Shown one piece after another: positions 1 through 8,575 of a stretch of 64,000 nt of DNA; the first letter of the stretch is position 1, and every line of letters begins with the position of its first letter. The notes under the pieces are model-generated. The model was not told the DNA's origin. It saw nothing but the letters and a program-made list of their open reading frames with translations, and did no database searches. Location: assembly GCF_005871165.1 (NCBI RefSeq), contig NZ_SWKP01000007.1, positions 372,001-436,000 of the forward strand, given 5' to 3'. The stretch is from Maricaulis alexandrii. GTDB lineage: Bacteria; Pseudomonadota; Alphaproteobacteria; Caulobacterales; Maricaulaceae. Position numbers and translations under genes: made by a program.

Positions 1-379
1 CGTAGATCACCCGCATCGTCGGGAAGACTTTCTGCATGTGCGGGATGGCGACGATCCCGTCCTTGCCCGGCGTCTTGTCGACGAAACCGTCACCGCCATA
101 GAGGTTGTGGTAGACGGTGCGCACCGGCTCGACCAGAAGATTGCGGAATTCGGCGATGTCCACATGGTGCAGCATGTGGCGCTCGCTCTTCGCCTGGAAT
201 TTGTGCCGCTCGAAATACATGTTCGTGGCACGGTGAAGCGCGTGCATGATCGGGAAGAAATGCCCTTCACCATGGTGCGGCATTTCCAAAGTCTTGCGGA
301 CCGTATTGAGCATCACGCTGGTTCCGGAACGGCCGGAGCCAACGATGAAAATCGGCGATTCTACACTTTGATCAGACAA
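1..379 (-). CDS. Sulfotransferase family protein, 5' part of gene (runs off left edge)
   Basis: Reading the minus strand gives an open frame that continues past position 1. About 15 residues in is IFIVGSGRSGTSVMLNTV, the P-loop-like PAPS-binding motif of sulfotransferases (SGRSGTS), followed by sequence typical of the family (FVDKTPGK). Known role of the family: transfer of sulfate from PAPS to a carbohydrate or similar acceptor. No ATG occurs in frame upstream of the motif. I chose the TTG at 379 because GGAAG lies about 9 bases upstream; the true start is uncertain. The gene is the last of a minus-strand pair with rfbC, separated by 288 bp, so it may have its own promoter. With the sulfotransferase domain of the giant gene nearby, it suggests a sulfated polysaccharide. 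The acceptor cannot be read from this fragment. Confidence 0.78.
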   Translation of the reverse strand, partial: MSDQSVESPIFIVGSGRSGTSVMLNTVRKTLEMPHHGEGHFFPIMHALHRATNMYFERHKFQAKSERHMLHHVDIAEFRNLLVEPVRTVYHNLYGGDGFVDKTPGKDGIVAIPHMQKVFPTMRVIY

Positions 380-667
380 ATCTGCGCTCTTCCGTAAGTT
401 TCCAGTTGGTCCGCTCGCCCGAAAAACGGGCCAGACCTTGAAGTGGGCGCTTCCCCCGGCCCTGTCCATGTTAACACTGCGAATGTCCTGGTGTCAGTCA
501 CTCGCCGGCGTCAACGTCCCCGATTTCGGAACTTCATGCAGTCTCATTCCGAAATCATTTCCAGTATTCAACAAGAATGCTGCACTGCGCAATCAGCTTT
601 CCGGGTCTCATAACGGGCATTGCGCCCGAAATGCCATGGCCGAGTGCACACTCCGTCGCGCTCTTTC

Positions 668-1231
668 CTATTTTTCGTAGCGGAATGGCGTGCTGAAGTC
701 GGCCCAGCCCTTCGCCGCCTCGTCTTTCGCCGACAATTTGACGTCAGACGTCCCGATGGGCCAATCAATCCCGATGGCCGGATCATCATAGCGGACACAA
801 CCATCACACTCCGGCGAATAGAAATCATCCACCTTGTAGACGACATGCGTGTCATCCTCGAGCGTCATGAAGCCGTGCAAAAACCCCTGCGGCACGAAAA
901 TCTGGGTCCCGGTTTCGGCATCAAGCTCGGCACCGACCCAACGGCCAAAGGTCGGCGATCCGGCGCGCACATCCACTGCGACATCGAAAATCCGCCCTTG
1001 AAGAACGCGCACAAGCTTGGCCTGGGCATGCGGCGGCGCCTGGAAGTGCAGCCCGCGAACCGTGCCGCGGGCCACAGAACGGGAATGATTGTCCTGGACA
1101 AAATCCGCCGCAATGCCCGCCTCTGACCAGGCGCGGGCATTGTAGGTTTCGCTGAAGAAACCGCGATCATCGGCAAATCGGCGCGGCGTCACCAGTTTCA
1201 CTTCGGGGATGTCGAGCGTTTCGACCTGCAT
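668..1231 (-). CDS. rfbC: dTDP-4-dehydrorhamnose 3,5-epimerase
   Basis: This 187-residue protein has the full length of RfbC/RmlC. It shows the family features DDRGFF (residues 21-26), the catalytic-histidine segment RGLHFQ (His62) and the C-terminal FRYEK tail. It catalyses the third step of dTDP-L-rhamnose synthesis, epimerising C3 and C5 of dTDP-4-keto-6-deoxyglucose in the cytoplasm. The start is an ATG preceded by GGAAGTGG. It is transcribed divergently from rfbA across a 206-bp shared upstream region; rfbB and rfbD lie about 13 kb away, so the four-gene pathway is complete but split. Confidence 0.95.
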   Translation of the reverse strand: MQVETLDIPEVKLVTPRRFADDRGFFSETYNARAWSEAGIAADFVQDNHSRSVARGTVRGLHFQAPPHAQAKLVRVLQGRIFDVAVDVRAGSPTFGRWVGAELDAETGTQIFVPQGFLHGFMTLEDDTHVVYKVDDFYSPECDGCVRYDDPAIGIDWPIGTSDVKLSAKDEAAKGWADFSTPFRYEK

Positions 1232-1437
1232 TCCACTTCCTCACTGCTCCCGATTGCCTGCCGCTTCTAGCGCAGGAATACGGCGCACACCACCGCCTGC
1301 GACTTGCAAATTACAACTGCATTCCATCGGCTTGAAACCCGTGTCTCCTCTGGCCTTGAGCAGGGGGGACTGATATGTCCTGAAGCGGATAACAACCGGC
1401 GGCAAACGTCGTCAGGGCAGGGTTCCGGGGGAGTTTC
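1232..1437. promoter_or_regulatory. Divergent promoter region of rfbC and rfbA
   Basis: This 206-bp gap separates the divergently transcribed rfbC and rfbA, so it must hold both promoters. A strong ribosome binding site GGGGGAG lies 4 bases before the rfbA ATG, and a weaker GGAAGTGG precedes rfbC. I could not assign convincing -35/-10 pairs. Having both genes of one pathway share this region suggests coordinated control, which is inference. Confidence 0.5.
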
Positions 1438-2319
1438 ATGAAGGGTATTGTTCTGGCTGGCGGCAGCGGTACGCGTCTGCATCCCATTACGCTGGCAACG
1501 TCGAAACAGCTTCTGCCCGTCTACGACAAGCCCATGGTCTACTACCCGATCTCGGTGCTCATGCATTCCGGGATCCGGGAGATTCTGATCATCACCACCC
1601 CGGAAGACCAGCCGGCCTTCAAGCGCCTGCTCGGCGACGGTTCCCAATGGGGCATCGAGCTGAGCTATACGATCCAGCCGAAGCCGGAAGGTTTGGCCCA
1701 GGCCTTCATCCTGGGCGCCGATTTTGTCGGCGACGACCAGGTCTGCCTGATCCTGGGTGACAATATTTTCTACGGCCACGGATTTGTCGACGTGCTGGCC
1801 AAGGCGCGCGCCCGCACTGACGGCGCAACCGTGTTCGGCTATCACGTGACGGACCCGGAGCGTTACGGCGTGGTCGAGTTCGATGCCCAGGGCCAGGCCC
1901 TGTCCATCGAGGAGAAGCCGGAAAAGCCGAAATCCAACTTCGCCGTGACCGGCCTGTATTTCTACGACAATGACGTTCTGCAAATTGCCAAGGACGTGAA
2001 ACCTTCGCACCGCGGCGAACTGGAAATCACCTCGGTCAACCAGGCCTATCTGGAAATGGGCAAGCTCCATGTGGAACGCATGGGCCGCGGCTTCGCCTGG
2101 CTGGACACCGGCACGGTGGGCTCCCTGGTGGATGCAGCGGATTTCGTGCGCACGCTGGAACGCCGCCAAGGCCTGCAGATTGCCTGCTTGGAAGAAATCG
2201 CCTTTGCGCGCGGCTGGATCGACCTTGACCAGCTCAAACAGCGCGCCGACATGCTGAAAAAGTCCAATTACGGACGCTTCCTGAAGCGGCTCGTCAATCA
2301 GCACACGGGCAAGATCTAG
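1438..2319 (+). CDS. rfbA: Glucose-1-phosphate thymidylyltransferase
   Basis: At 293 residues the protein is the usual RfbA/RmlA length. It carries the nucleotidyltransferase signature [11 protein letters not shown] near the N-terminus, the [12 protein letters not shown] segment, [10 protein letters not shown] around residue 105 and the [14 protein letters not shown] region. It makes dTDP-glucose from dTTP and glucose-1-phosphate, the committed and usually feedback-regulated step of dTDP-rhamnose synthesis. The ATG has GGGGGAG 4 bases upstream. A strong hairpin terminator follows 20 bases after the stop, so it appears to be transcribed alone. Confidence 0.96.
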   Translation: MKGIVLAGGSGTRLHPITLATSKQLLPVYDKPMVYYPISVLMHSGIREILIITTPEDQPAFKRLLGDGSQWGIELSYTIQPKPEGLAQAFILGADFVGDDQVCLILGDNIFYGHGFVDVLAKARARTDGATVFGYHVTDPERYGVVEFDAQGQALSIEEKPEKPKSNFAVTGLYFYDNDVLQIAKDVKPSHRGELEITSVNQAYLEMGKLHVERMGRGFAWLDTGTVGSLVDAADFVRTLERRQGLQIACLEEIAFARGWIDLDQLKQRADMLKKSNYGRFLKRLVNQHTGKI

Positions 2320-2339
2320 CCTGTTTCACCGGGCACAGG

Positions 2340-2371
2340 AAAAGGCCGGACCTGCGGGCCCGGCCTTTTTA
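2340..2371. terminator. Bidirectional intrinsic terminator between rfbA and the giant glycosyltransferase gene
   Basis: The sequence AAAAGGCCGG, a short loop, then CCGGCCTTTTT forms a perfect GC-rich stem with an A-run on the left and a T-run on the right. It sits between two convergent genes and could terminate both. Confidence 0.85.
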
Positions 2372-2392
2372 GTGTCGAGCGGTTGACCCGCG

Positions 2393-5300
2393 TCAGCTGA
2401 CAGCGCGCAAATGCTCACCCTGCATCAGGGCCTCCAGCTTCTGGATGAAGTCATCCACCGGATTTTCCGGCAGGAAGTCCAGAACATGCTGGCGGGCCAG
2501 CTGACCGATTTCCTGCCAGTTTTCGCGCTGTGCCCAGGCCCGTTCGAGGGCATCCTCGAGATCTTCCACGCTCGGATTAGCGGCGATGAAGCCGGACGCA
2601 TTATCCTGCACCACCTCGGCATGCCCGCCGACATCCGTGAGGATCGGCACCCGGGCTGACAGCATGGCACTGATCAGCATGATCGGCAGACCCTCCATGC
2701 GCGACGGCATGAGCAAAGCGTGATTGTCCCGCCAGATCACCGATATGTCATCGACCCGGCCGTGGAAGCGGAAATTCTCGATCCCCGCCTTTTCCGCCAT
2801 CTCCTTCAGACGCTCCTCATCCGGCCCGATACCGAAGAAGTTGAAAGTGATCTTGCGCTCTTTCCATGCCGGTTTGGCTGCCACTTCGGCCAGCAGATCC
2901 TGGCCCTTGTGGATGAAAAGAAGCTTGGACGGAATGGCGACCTGGAGCCCTTCACTCTGATCCGGCCAGTCCGGCACGATCGTCCGGTCGATATGGTACG
3001 GATTGAAGTGCATGTCGGCATTCGGGATTTTTGATCCGAGCCGGCTTTCCATGACCCGGTGATTGTTCCAGCAGGTGAAGAAGGCGGTCCGGGCGCCGGC
3101 ATAGCCGTCACGTACGGCCGGCGTGCGCTCCTTGCGAACCGGCCAGACGCGCGCTTCCTTGGTCAGCTGGTTGACGATGACATAGGGCAGCCCCACCTCG
3201 GTGAGGCGGCTGTAATACTCGATCCCCTCGTCCTGGTCGCCAATCGACACGATGGTCAGGTCCGGCTTGCGGTCCAGCAAGGCATCGAACCCGTCCTCAT
3301 CCTTGAACAGGAGTTTGACGCCAGCGGCCTCGAACGCATCGAAGAAGTCCGGACGCGGCTCCCAGCGCTTGATCAGTGCAAACACGTCATGCCCGCGTTC
3401 GCGAAGCTCCAGCGCGGTCTCCCGCCAGAGCATTTCACTCCCACCGTAGAAGGAACCGTTATTGGTCGTGATGAAGGCGATACGGGCCCGGTTGAGCGTG
3501 TTCTCTTCGGCTCGCTTGAGACTGTCGGCGATCTGCGGCTCGGCCGAGTTTTTCGGCACACCCTCGATCTTGTAGTCCCGGTCCAGGAACCAGTTCATCC
3601 GCTCGATCTGTGCGGGCAGGATCGGGAAATTGCGGGTGAAATATTCGCGGATCCAGGCCAGTTCGATGAGATAATCCACCGTCTTGCCCTGGGTGCTGGT
3701 CACGGTCTGGGCATGGCGGCGGAAATGGTTGAGCGGCCGGGCCACGAAGGCGACCTTGCCGGTTCTCAGCAAGTGGCAATAGAGCAGCCAATCGCCGGTG
3801 AAACGCATGTTTTTGAGCGTGTCCTCGAACCCGGCGATGGCGGATTTGCGAAGCAACGCCGCACTGCCATTCGGGATCGTGTTCCGGTAGGCCAGCGCAT
3901 CCGCGACTTCCCGCACGCCCAGCTCGATATAATCCTGGTTCCAGCGCGTCTTGGAAATATCATTGGAGTGGGCACGGTTGTCTTCCGCCGTGGTGTTGCC
4001 CTCACCGTCGATCTTCTTGGACTGCGCATAGATCAGGTTGACGTCGTCATGCGCGTAACCGAGCAGCGTCTCCAGGAAGTCGGGTTCACAAGAGTCATCG
4101 GCCTCAGCCACCCAGACCCAGGGCTGGCTCGCCAAGGAGAAGCCGGTCAGCCACTGCTTGTAGACCCCCTTGTTCGTTTCATTGGTGACGATCTGGAACG
4201 GGATGTCCTGCTTCTCGAGAATCTCCCGGGCCACCTCGACACTGCGGTCCTTGGAGACATCATCAAGGAAGATGATCTCGGCAGGCTTCACGGTCTGACG
4301 GAGGATTGAGTTGATCCGTTCCGGCAGATGGTTCTCGTAATTGTAGTTCGGGATGATCACCGAAACGGGCGCCGTCCCTGCCGGCGTCGACACGCGTCGC
4401 AGATCGCTGGTGACAGACGGGGCGATCCGGTCGCCATGGCCGGTTTCGGCCAGGATCTTGTCGAGCGCTTCATTGACCTTGTCGGCCAGGACTTCGGTCG
4501 AGAACAATTCCACGGCCCGTTCGCGGGCTTTCTCGCCCATCTGGCGCAGGCGCGCACGGTCATCATTCCACATCCGCAAATGCTCGAGTGCGGCCAGCGG
4601 CTGCTTGTAGGGAATGACGTAGCCGTTCTCTCCGGGAACAACGAGCTCTGGCAAGGCACCATGATCGTAGACGATCACAGGACGGCGTGCGGCAAACGCC
4701 TCGGCCACGGTGCGTCCGAACGACTCCGCAAAGTGCGAGAAGTTGATCACCACATCCAGACCCGACATGGCCGCGGAGATATCCGCAGCATAACCCGGGA
4801 ACTCGACCATGGTTTCCAGACGGGTCCCCTTGATCGCCCTCTGGAGGCGTTTGACCTCCGCCGTTTCCGGCCCGATCAGGCGAACCCGGATATCCAGACC
4901 GGCCTTGTCCGCCGCCCGTGCCATGTCGACGGCATCAGCCAAGCCCTTCTTGGGGATATTGCTCGACAACATCCCGATAACGAGCGGCCCTTCCTCTCGA
5001 TCAGGAGCGGCCATGTCGAACTTGTCGACGTCCACCGCATTGTAGATCTGGAAGGTCCGCCCCGGTGCCGTGAACTGGTCACCGGTATGCTGGGAATTGG
5101 CGATGATGAAATCAGAACGGCCGCACACATCGGCGATGATGTCATTGGCCGACTTTCCGACCAGTTCGCGCAGGTCCGGGTCGCTGACAATGGCTTCGCG
5201 AACGTGACAAACCGACGTGATGCCGCATTCGCGGGCGGCCAGCATCGGCTCACTGAGCATGATCGTATTGGCGTAGACGATGTCGACGCCTTCATTCTTG

Positions 5301-8300
5301 ATCAGGTCCCGATAGCGAGCGAGCACGTCGGGCCGGTCACCGCGTCCTTGCTCCCACCAGGCCCGGCGGATGAAGTGGACCTGGTCGCAGACACCACTCA
5401 TCAGATCGACATAGGCCGAACTCGGCGCCGGCAGCACGACGAGGACACGGTATTTCTCGCGGTCGATGGAAGAGACCACGTCATAGAAACTGCGTTCGCT
5501 GCCGAACAGGTGCTCTCCGGCCGAGTGTGCCACGGCCAGGATCGTGATCCGCGTATCGACCGGTCCGTCCACAATACCGCTCCGGGTCGCCATGCGGCGA
5601 TGGCGTCCCACGGTGAGGTGATAGGCCAGCGGGCTGATCTTTTGATCATTGCCCAGATGGGTCTTGCGGTACCAGGCCGTGTCGAAACTGGGATGCGGTT
5701 TGCGATTTTCGGATTCACCGTGAACCGCATAGTGCAAGAGCGGACACAGTCCGGCCTCCGCAACATCCTTGTTCTGGTCGACATACCAGGCGCTGTAGAA
5801 CCAGGGATTGGGATCCCGGGCCTCGCGGCAACCGCCGGACAGGTAGTGGCAAAGCGCGTTCACGCCGGCTGCGGCCACGTCCGGATTCTGCTCACGATAG
5901 TAGCGCGCATCAAAGAGCGGGTGCGGCGAGCGCCCCTCCTTGTCCCCGTTGCGCAGATAATGGTGCAGCGGGTTGAGGCCCGCCTTGCGGACATCCGGGT
6001 TCTGTTCCAGATACCATTGGACGTCGAAGAGCGGGTGCGGATTGATGCCAGCGTGCACACCGACATTGATGAAATGCCCCAGCGCGTCCTTGGGCGCGTC
6101 CAGCCCCAAATTCTGAAGCGCCCGCGCATAGAAAGCACTGTCAAAAGCCGCCACGCTCATCTGCTTGCGCATGGCATCCTGAACAGGGCGATTCCCTTGC
6201 AGGTGCTCCAGCGTCAGCACCATCTGGCGCTTGAGCTCGGCAACCTGATCACCCAACCGGTCGATATCGCGGGACTGCTTGTCTGTCAGCGAGCGGAATG
6301 TGTCTCGCTCCTCGCCCGCAGAACGAGCCCGCTCTGATGCGCGCGACGCCTGATCGGCCCAATGATCCCGCTCCCGGGTCAAGTCCGACACCTGCCGCTC
6401 GAACCGGGCCTGGACATCATCCGTCTTCTGGTCAAAGCGCAGCTGCTCTTCACGCGCAAAGAGACGCCGTTGAAGATTGCGTTCGCGATCTTCCGACTCG
6501 GCCAGCTTGGTGCGCAGCTCGGACAGTTTCGCGTTTAGCCGCTCACTCTCCGACGCCAGGGCCCGTTCGACTTCACCGGGCTCGGCCGACACGTCGCGCG
6601 GCAGGCGGCGGACCGCATTGGCCTCAGCCCGCTGGGCTGCTTCCTGAGCGTCTCGCAGATCGCGCGTCAAGGACGCACTCTCCTGCTCCAGGGTCGTCAC
6701 CCGCGCCTGATAGGCCTCGATCCTGCGATCGAGTTCGGCCTTTTCCGTCCGGACAGCCTCGAGCGTGGCCCTTTGCTCGGATTGCTCGCCCTGACGATGG
6801 ACCATCTCTTCGTGGAGTCTGGTCTTTTCCTGCAGCTCGTTTTCCAGTGCCTGGATCGTCTGGTCGCGCTGGGTGAGTTTTTCCGCGTGTTCCGCCAGCG
6901 CTTCACGGGCTGACGCCAATTCCGTCCGAACGGCCTCCAGCGCTTCGACTTCGGCCTTGTTCTGCTCGAGTTTGGCCGTCAGCGACGCCTCGCTTGCCTG
7001 CGCTTCGTTCCGAAGCCGCTCAAGGGCCGCTTCGCTTTCCGACCGGGTCTTGCTGTGAGCCTGGCGTTCTGCTTCGAGCAGCCGCTGAACATCATCCCGC
7101 GACTTCACGGCCTCCAGCTCTGCGATCTGCAAACGGGAACGTTCAGCCTTCAGGGCCTCCACCGTTTCACTGGCATTTGCACGCTCGGCCCGCAGCGCTT
7201 CCAGACCCTGCCGGGCTTCGGCGAGTTCAGCCTCGAGCTTGTCCGTTCGCGCCTTGGCTTCATCCACCGACCTGCGGCTCTGGGCCGCCTCATTGGTCGC
7301 CATCAGCGTGATGGGCGCAAAAACCTTGCTGGCCGCATTGAACTCGGTCCGGATTGTATCCAGTCGAGCCTGTTCAACCACGGACAGTTCGCCCCGCGCC
7401 GTAGCCCCCATCAGAATGCGGAAGGTTTCAGCCACCCATGGCTGAACCACGGCGCTGGAGTAAACCTCATCATCCGAGACGACCTGATGTCGCAGGGCCG
7501 ACTCCAGGAATTCATCGACCTCCAGCTCCATGCTGGCCGACTGGCGGGGGAAGGACACACCCATGCGGTCCTCGAACTGACTGACGAGCTTGCGCCAGTC
7601 CTGCAGCAGCCCTGCATAGCTCACCACGACACGAGTACGGCTTCGTGAGGCCTCCTCGGCATCAAGAACGTGGCGCAGCCAGAGCAACAGACCGGCCTGG
7701 AGACTCATTCCGTCACGTCGGGTGAGGGAGCGCGCCACTTCCAGCGGATTGCGAACGATCAGAACGGTCTTGAGATCGATCTCCATCGCATCGACCGTCT
7801 GCAACCAGAATTCGGCGAAACGGCATACGCGCGGATCTTTGACGACAAAGAAGTCCTCCCCGTCGTACTCAGAGGTGACCGCATCACGGATTTCGGCACC
7901 GAAGCGCGCAGCAATCGCGCTCTTTTGCCAGGCCGGATTGAACCGGGACCAGTCATCCCAGCGGGAACCGGCCGATTCCAGCAAACGGTCATGCAGCTGC
8001 ATGAACACGCGGGATTCGCCGTACCCTTTTACATTGAACTCATTAGGAGGGAGCTTGGTGTCCGGCCCGACAGCACCCAGGCGCTCCAGCACCCCTGTCA
8101 GAGCGGAAGTTCCACTGCGGTGCATGCCGAGGATGACAAGGGCCTGGCGGCGCGGGGGCGCCACGGTCTTGCGGGTGGACGCCGTCTTGGTCTTGCGGGC
8201 GGTGGTGGTTGGCTTTTTTTCGGTTGTCCTGGTGGACCGCTTGGCCGTTTCCTTCGTGGTCGGCTTTTTCGACGCCGACTTCGCTTCACCGCTTGTCGCG

Positions 8301-8314
8301 GATGACTTGGACAT
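2393..8314 (-). CDS. Giant multidomain sulfotransferase / coiled-coil / triple glycosyltransferase
   Basis: A 1,973-residue protein. I placed the start at the ATG at 8314, which has GGGGGAA 6 bases upstream, rather than at an upstream TTG. Domains in order: a Lys/Thr-rich basic tail (1-57); a sulfotransferase-like domain (about 58-330) beginning LVILGMHRSGTSALTGVL; a long charged coiled coil (about 340-705); five units of roughly 44 residues with the pattern HPLFD..WY..QNPDV (about 730-890); a GT4-type glycosyltransferase (about 920-1290); a GT2 domain starting PVSVIIPNYNYENHLPERI (about 1315-1600); and a second GT4-type domain (about 1608-1970). No signal peptide or membrane segment is evident, so it is probably cytoplasmic or peripheral. 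Inference: one polypeptide assembles and perhaps sulfates part of the exported polysaccharide. The acceptor, donors and linkage are unknown. Confidence 0.88.
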   Translation of the reverse strand: MSKSSATSGEAKSASKKPTTKETAKRSTRTTEKKPTTTARKTKTASTRKTVAPPRRQALVILGMHRSGTSALTGVLERLGAVGPDTKLPPNEFNVKGYGESRVFMQLHDRLLESAGSRWDDWSRFNPAWQKSAIAARFGAEIRDAVTSEYDGEDFFVVKDPRVCRFAEFWLQTVDAMEIDLKTVLIVRNPLEVARSLTRRDGMSLQAGLLLWLRHVLDAEEASRSRTRVVVSYAGLLQDWRKLVSQFEDRMGVSFPRQSASMELEVDEFLESALRHQVVSDDEVYSSAVVQPWVAETFRILMGATARGELSVVEQARLDTIRTEFNAASKVFAPITLMATNEAAQSRRSVDEAKARTDKLEAELAEARQGLEALRAERANASETVEALKAERSRLQIAELEAVKSRDDVQRLLEAERQAHSKTRSESEAALERLRNEAQASEASLTAKLEQNKAEVEALEAVRTELASAREALAEHAEKLTQRDQTIQALENELQEKTRLHEEMVHRQGEQSEQRATLEAVRTEKAELDRRIEAYQARVTTLEQESASLTRDLRDAQEAAQRAEANAVRRLPRDVSAEPGEVERALASESERLNAKLSELRTKLAESEDRERNLQRRLFAREEQLRFDQKTDDVQARFERQVSDLTRERDHWADQASRASERARSAGEERDTFRSLTDKQSRDIDRLGDQVAELKRQMVLTLEHLQGNRPVQDAMRKQMSVAAFDSAFYARALQNLGLDAPKDALGHFINVGVHAGINPHPLFDVQWYLEQNPDVRKAGLNPLHHYLRNGDKEGRSPHPLFDARYYREQNPDVAAAGVNALCHYLSGGCREARDPNPWFYSAWYVDQNKDVAEAGLCPLLHYAVHGESENRKPHPSFDTAWYRKTHLGNDQKISPLAYHLTVGRHRRMATRSGIVDGPVDTRITILAVAHSAGEHLFGSERSFYDVVSSIDREKYRVLVVLPAPSSAYVDLMSGVCDQVHFIRRAWWEQGRGDRPDVLARYRDLIKNEGVDIVYANTIMLSEPMLAARECGITSVCHVREAIVSDPDLRELVGKSANDIIADVCGRSDFIIANSQHTGDQFTAPGRTFQIYNAVDVDKFDMAAPDREEGPLVIGMLSSNIPKKGLADAVDMARAADKAGLDIRVRLIGPETAEVKRLQRAIKGTRLETMVEFPGYAADISAAMSGLDVVINFSHFAESFGRTVAEAFAARRPVIVYDHGALPELVVPGENGYVIPYKQPLAALEHLRMWNDDRARLRQMGEKARERAVELFSTEVLADKVNEALDKILAETGHGDRIAPSVTSDLRRVSTPAGTAPVSVIIPNYNYENHLPERINSILRQTVKPAEIIFLDDVSKDRSVEVAREILEKQDIPFQIVTNETNKGVYKQWLTGFSLASQPWVWVAEADDSCEPDFLETLLGYAHDDVNLIYAQSKKIDGEGNTTAEDNRAHSNDISKTRWNQDYIELGVREVADALAYRNTIPNGSAALLRKSAIAGFEDTLKNMRFTGDWLLYCHLLRTGKVAFVARPLNHFRRHAQTVTSTQGKTVDYLIELAWIREYFTRNFPILPAQIERMNWFLDRDYKIEGVPKNSAEPQIADSLKRAEENTLNRARIAFITTNNGSFYGGSEMLWRETALELRERGHDVFALIKRWEPRPDFFDAFEAAGVKLLFKDEDGFDALLDRKPDLTIVSIGDQDEGIEYYSRLTEVGLPYVIVNQLTKEARVWPVRKERTPAVRDGYAGARTAFFTCWNNHRVMESRLGSKIPNADMHFNPYHIDRTIVPDWPDQSEGLQVAIPSKLLFIHKGQDLLAEVAAKPAWKERKITFNFFGIGPDEERLKEMAEKAGIENFRFHGRVDDISVIWRDNHALLMPSRMEGLPIMLISAMLSARVPILTDVGGHAEVVQDNASGFIAANPSVEDLEDALERAWAQRENWQEIGQLARQHVLDFLPENPVDDFIQKLEALMQGEHLRAVS
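5640..6130 (-). repeat. Five tandem WY..NPDV protein repeats within the giant gene
   Basis: The encoded protein repeats a unit of about 44 residues: HPLFDVQWYLEQNPDV, HPLFDARYYREQNPDV, NPWFYSAWYVDQNKDV and HPSFDTAWYRK, preceded by a divergent first unit (AFDSAFYARALQNLG). Each unit ends in a HYL..G element. Such units occur in multidomain polysaccharide-synthesis proteins; their function is not something I can state. The copies are divergent at the DNA level, so this is a protein repeat and not a recent DNA duplication. Confidence 0.8.
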
Positions 8315-8575
8315 AAATTCCCCCAGACTTTCCCTGTCCGCACCCGACCCGATAGTGCGTTCAGTTCCGTACCACAACCAGCGCGCAGTGTACCTACTTC
8401 ATTACCGGCTGATAACCATCGGCCGTTTCCTGAGCGAATTACCGACTAGCGTCAAGCGCGGGCGGCGAACAGTATGTCAGCCCGACTGCCGACAAGTGCG
8501 TGCACCTGGCACGCTCGCCTTGCATCTGTTCACCAGCAGATTAGAACCGAATCCTGAAAAGGGGAGACAGGACGC

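Noticed and set aside
4328-6337. Plus-strand frame (about 669 codons) opposite the giant glycosyltransferase
   Set aside because: Antisense shadow of a gene with clear sulfotransferase and glycosyltransferase motifs; no domain or ribosome site of its own.
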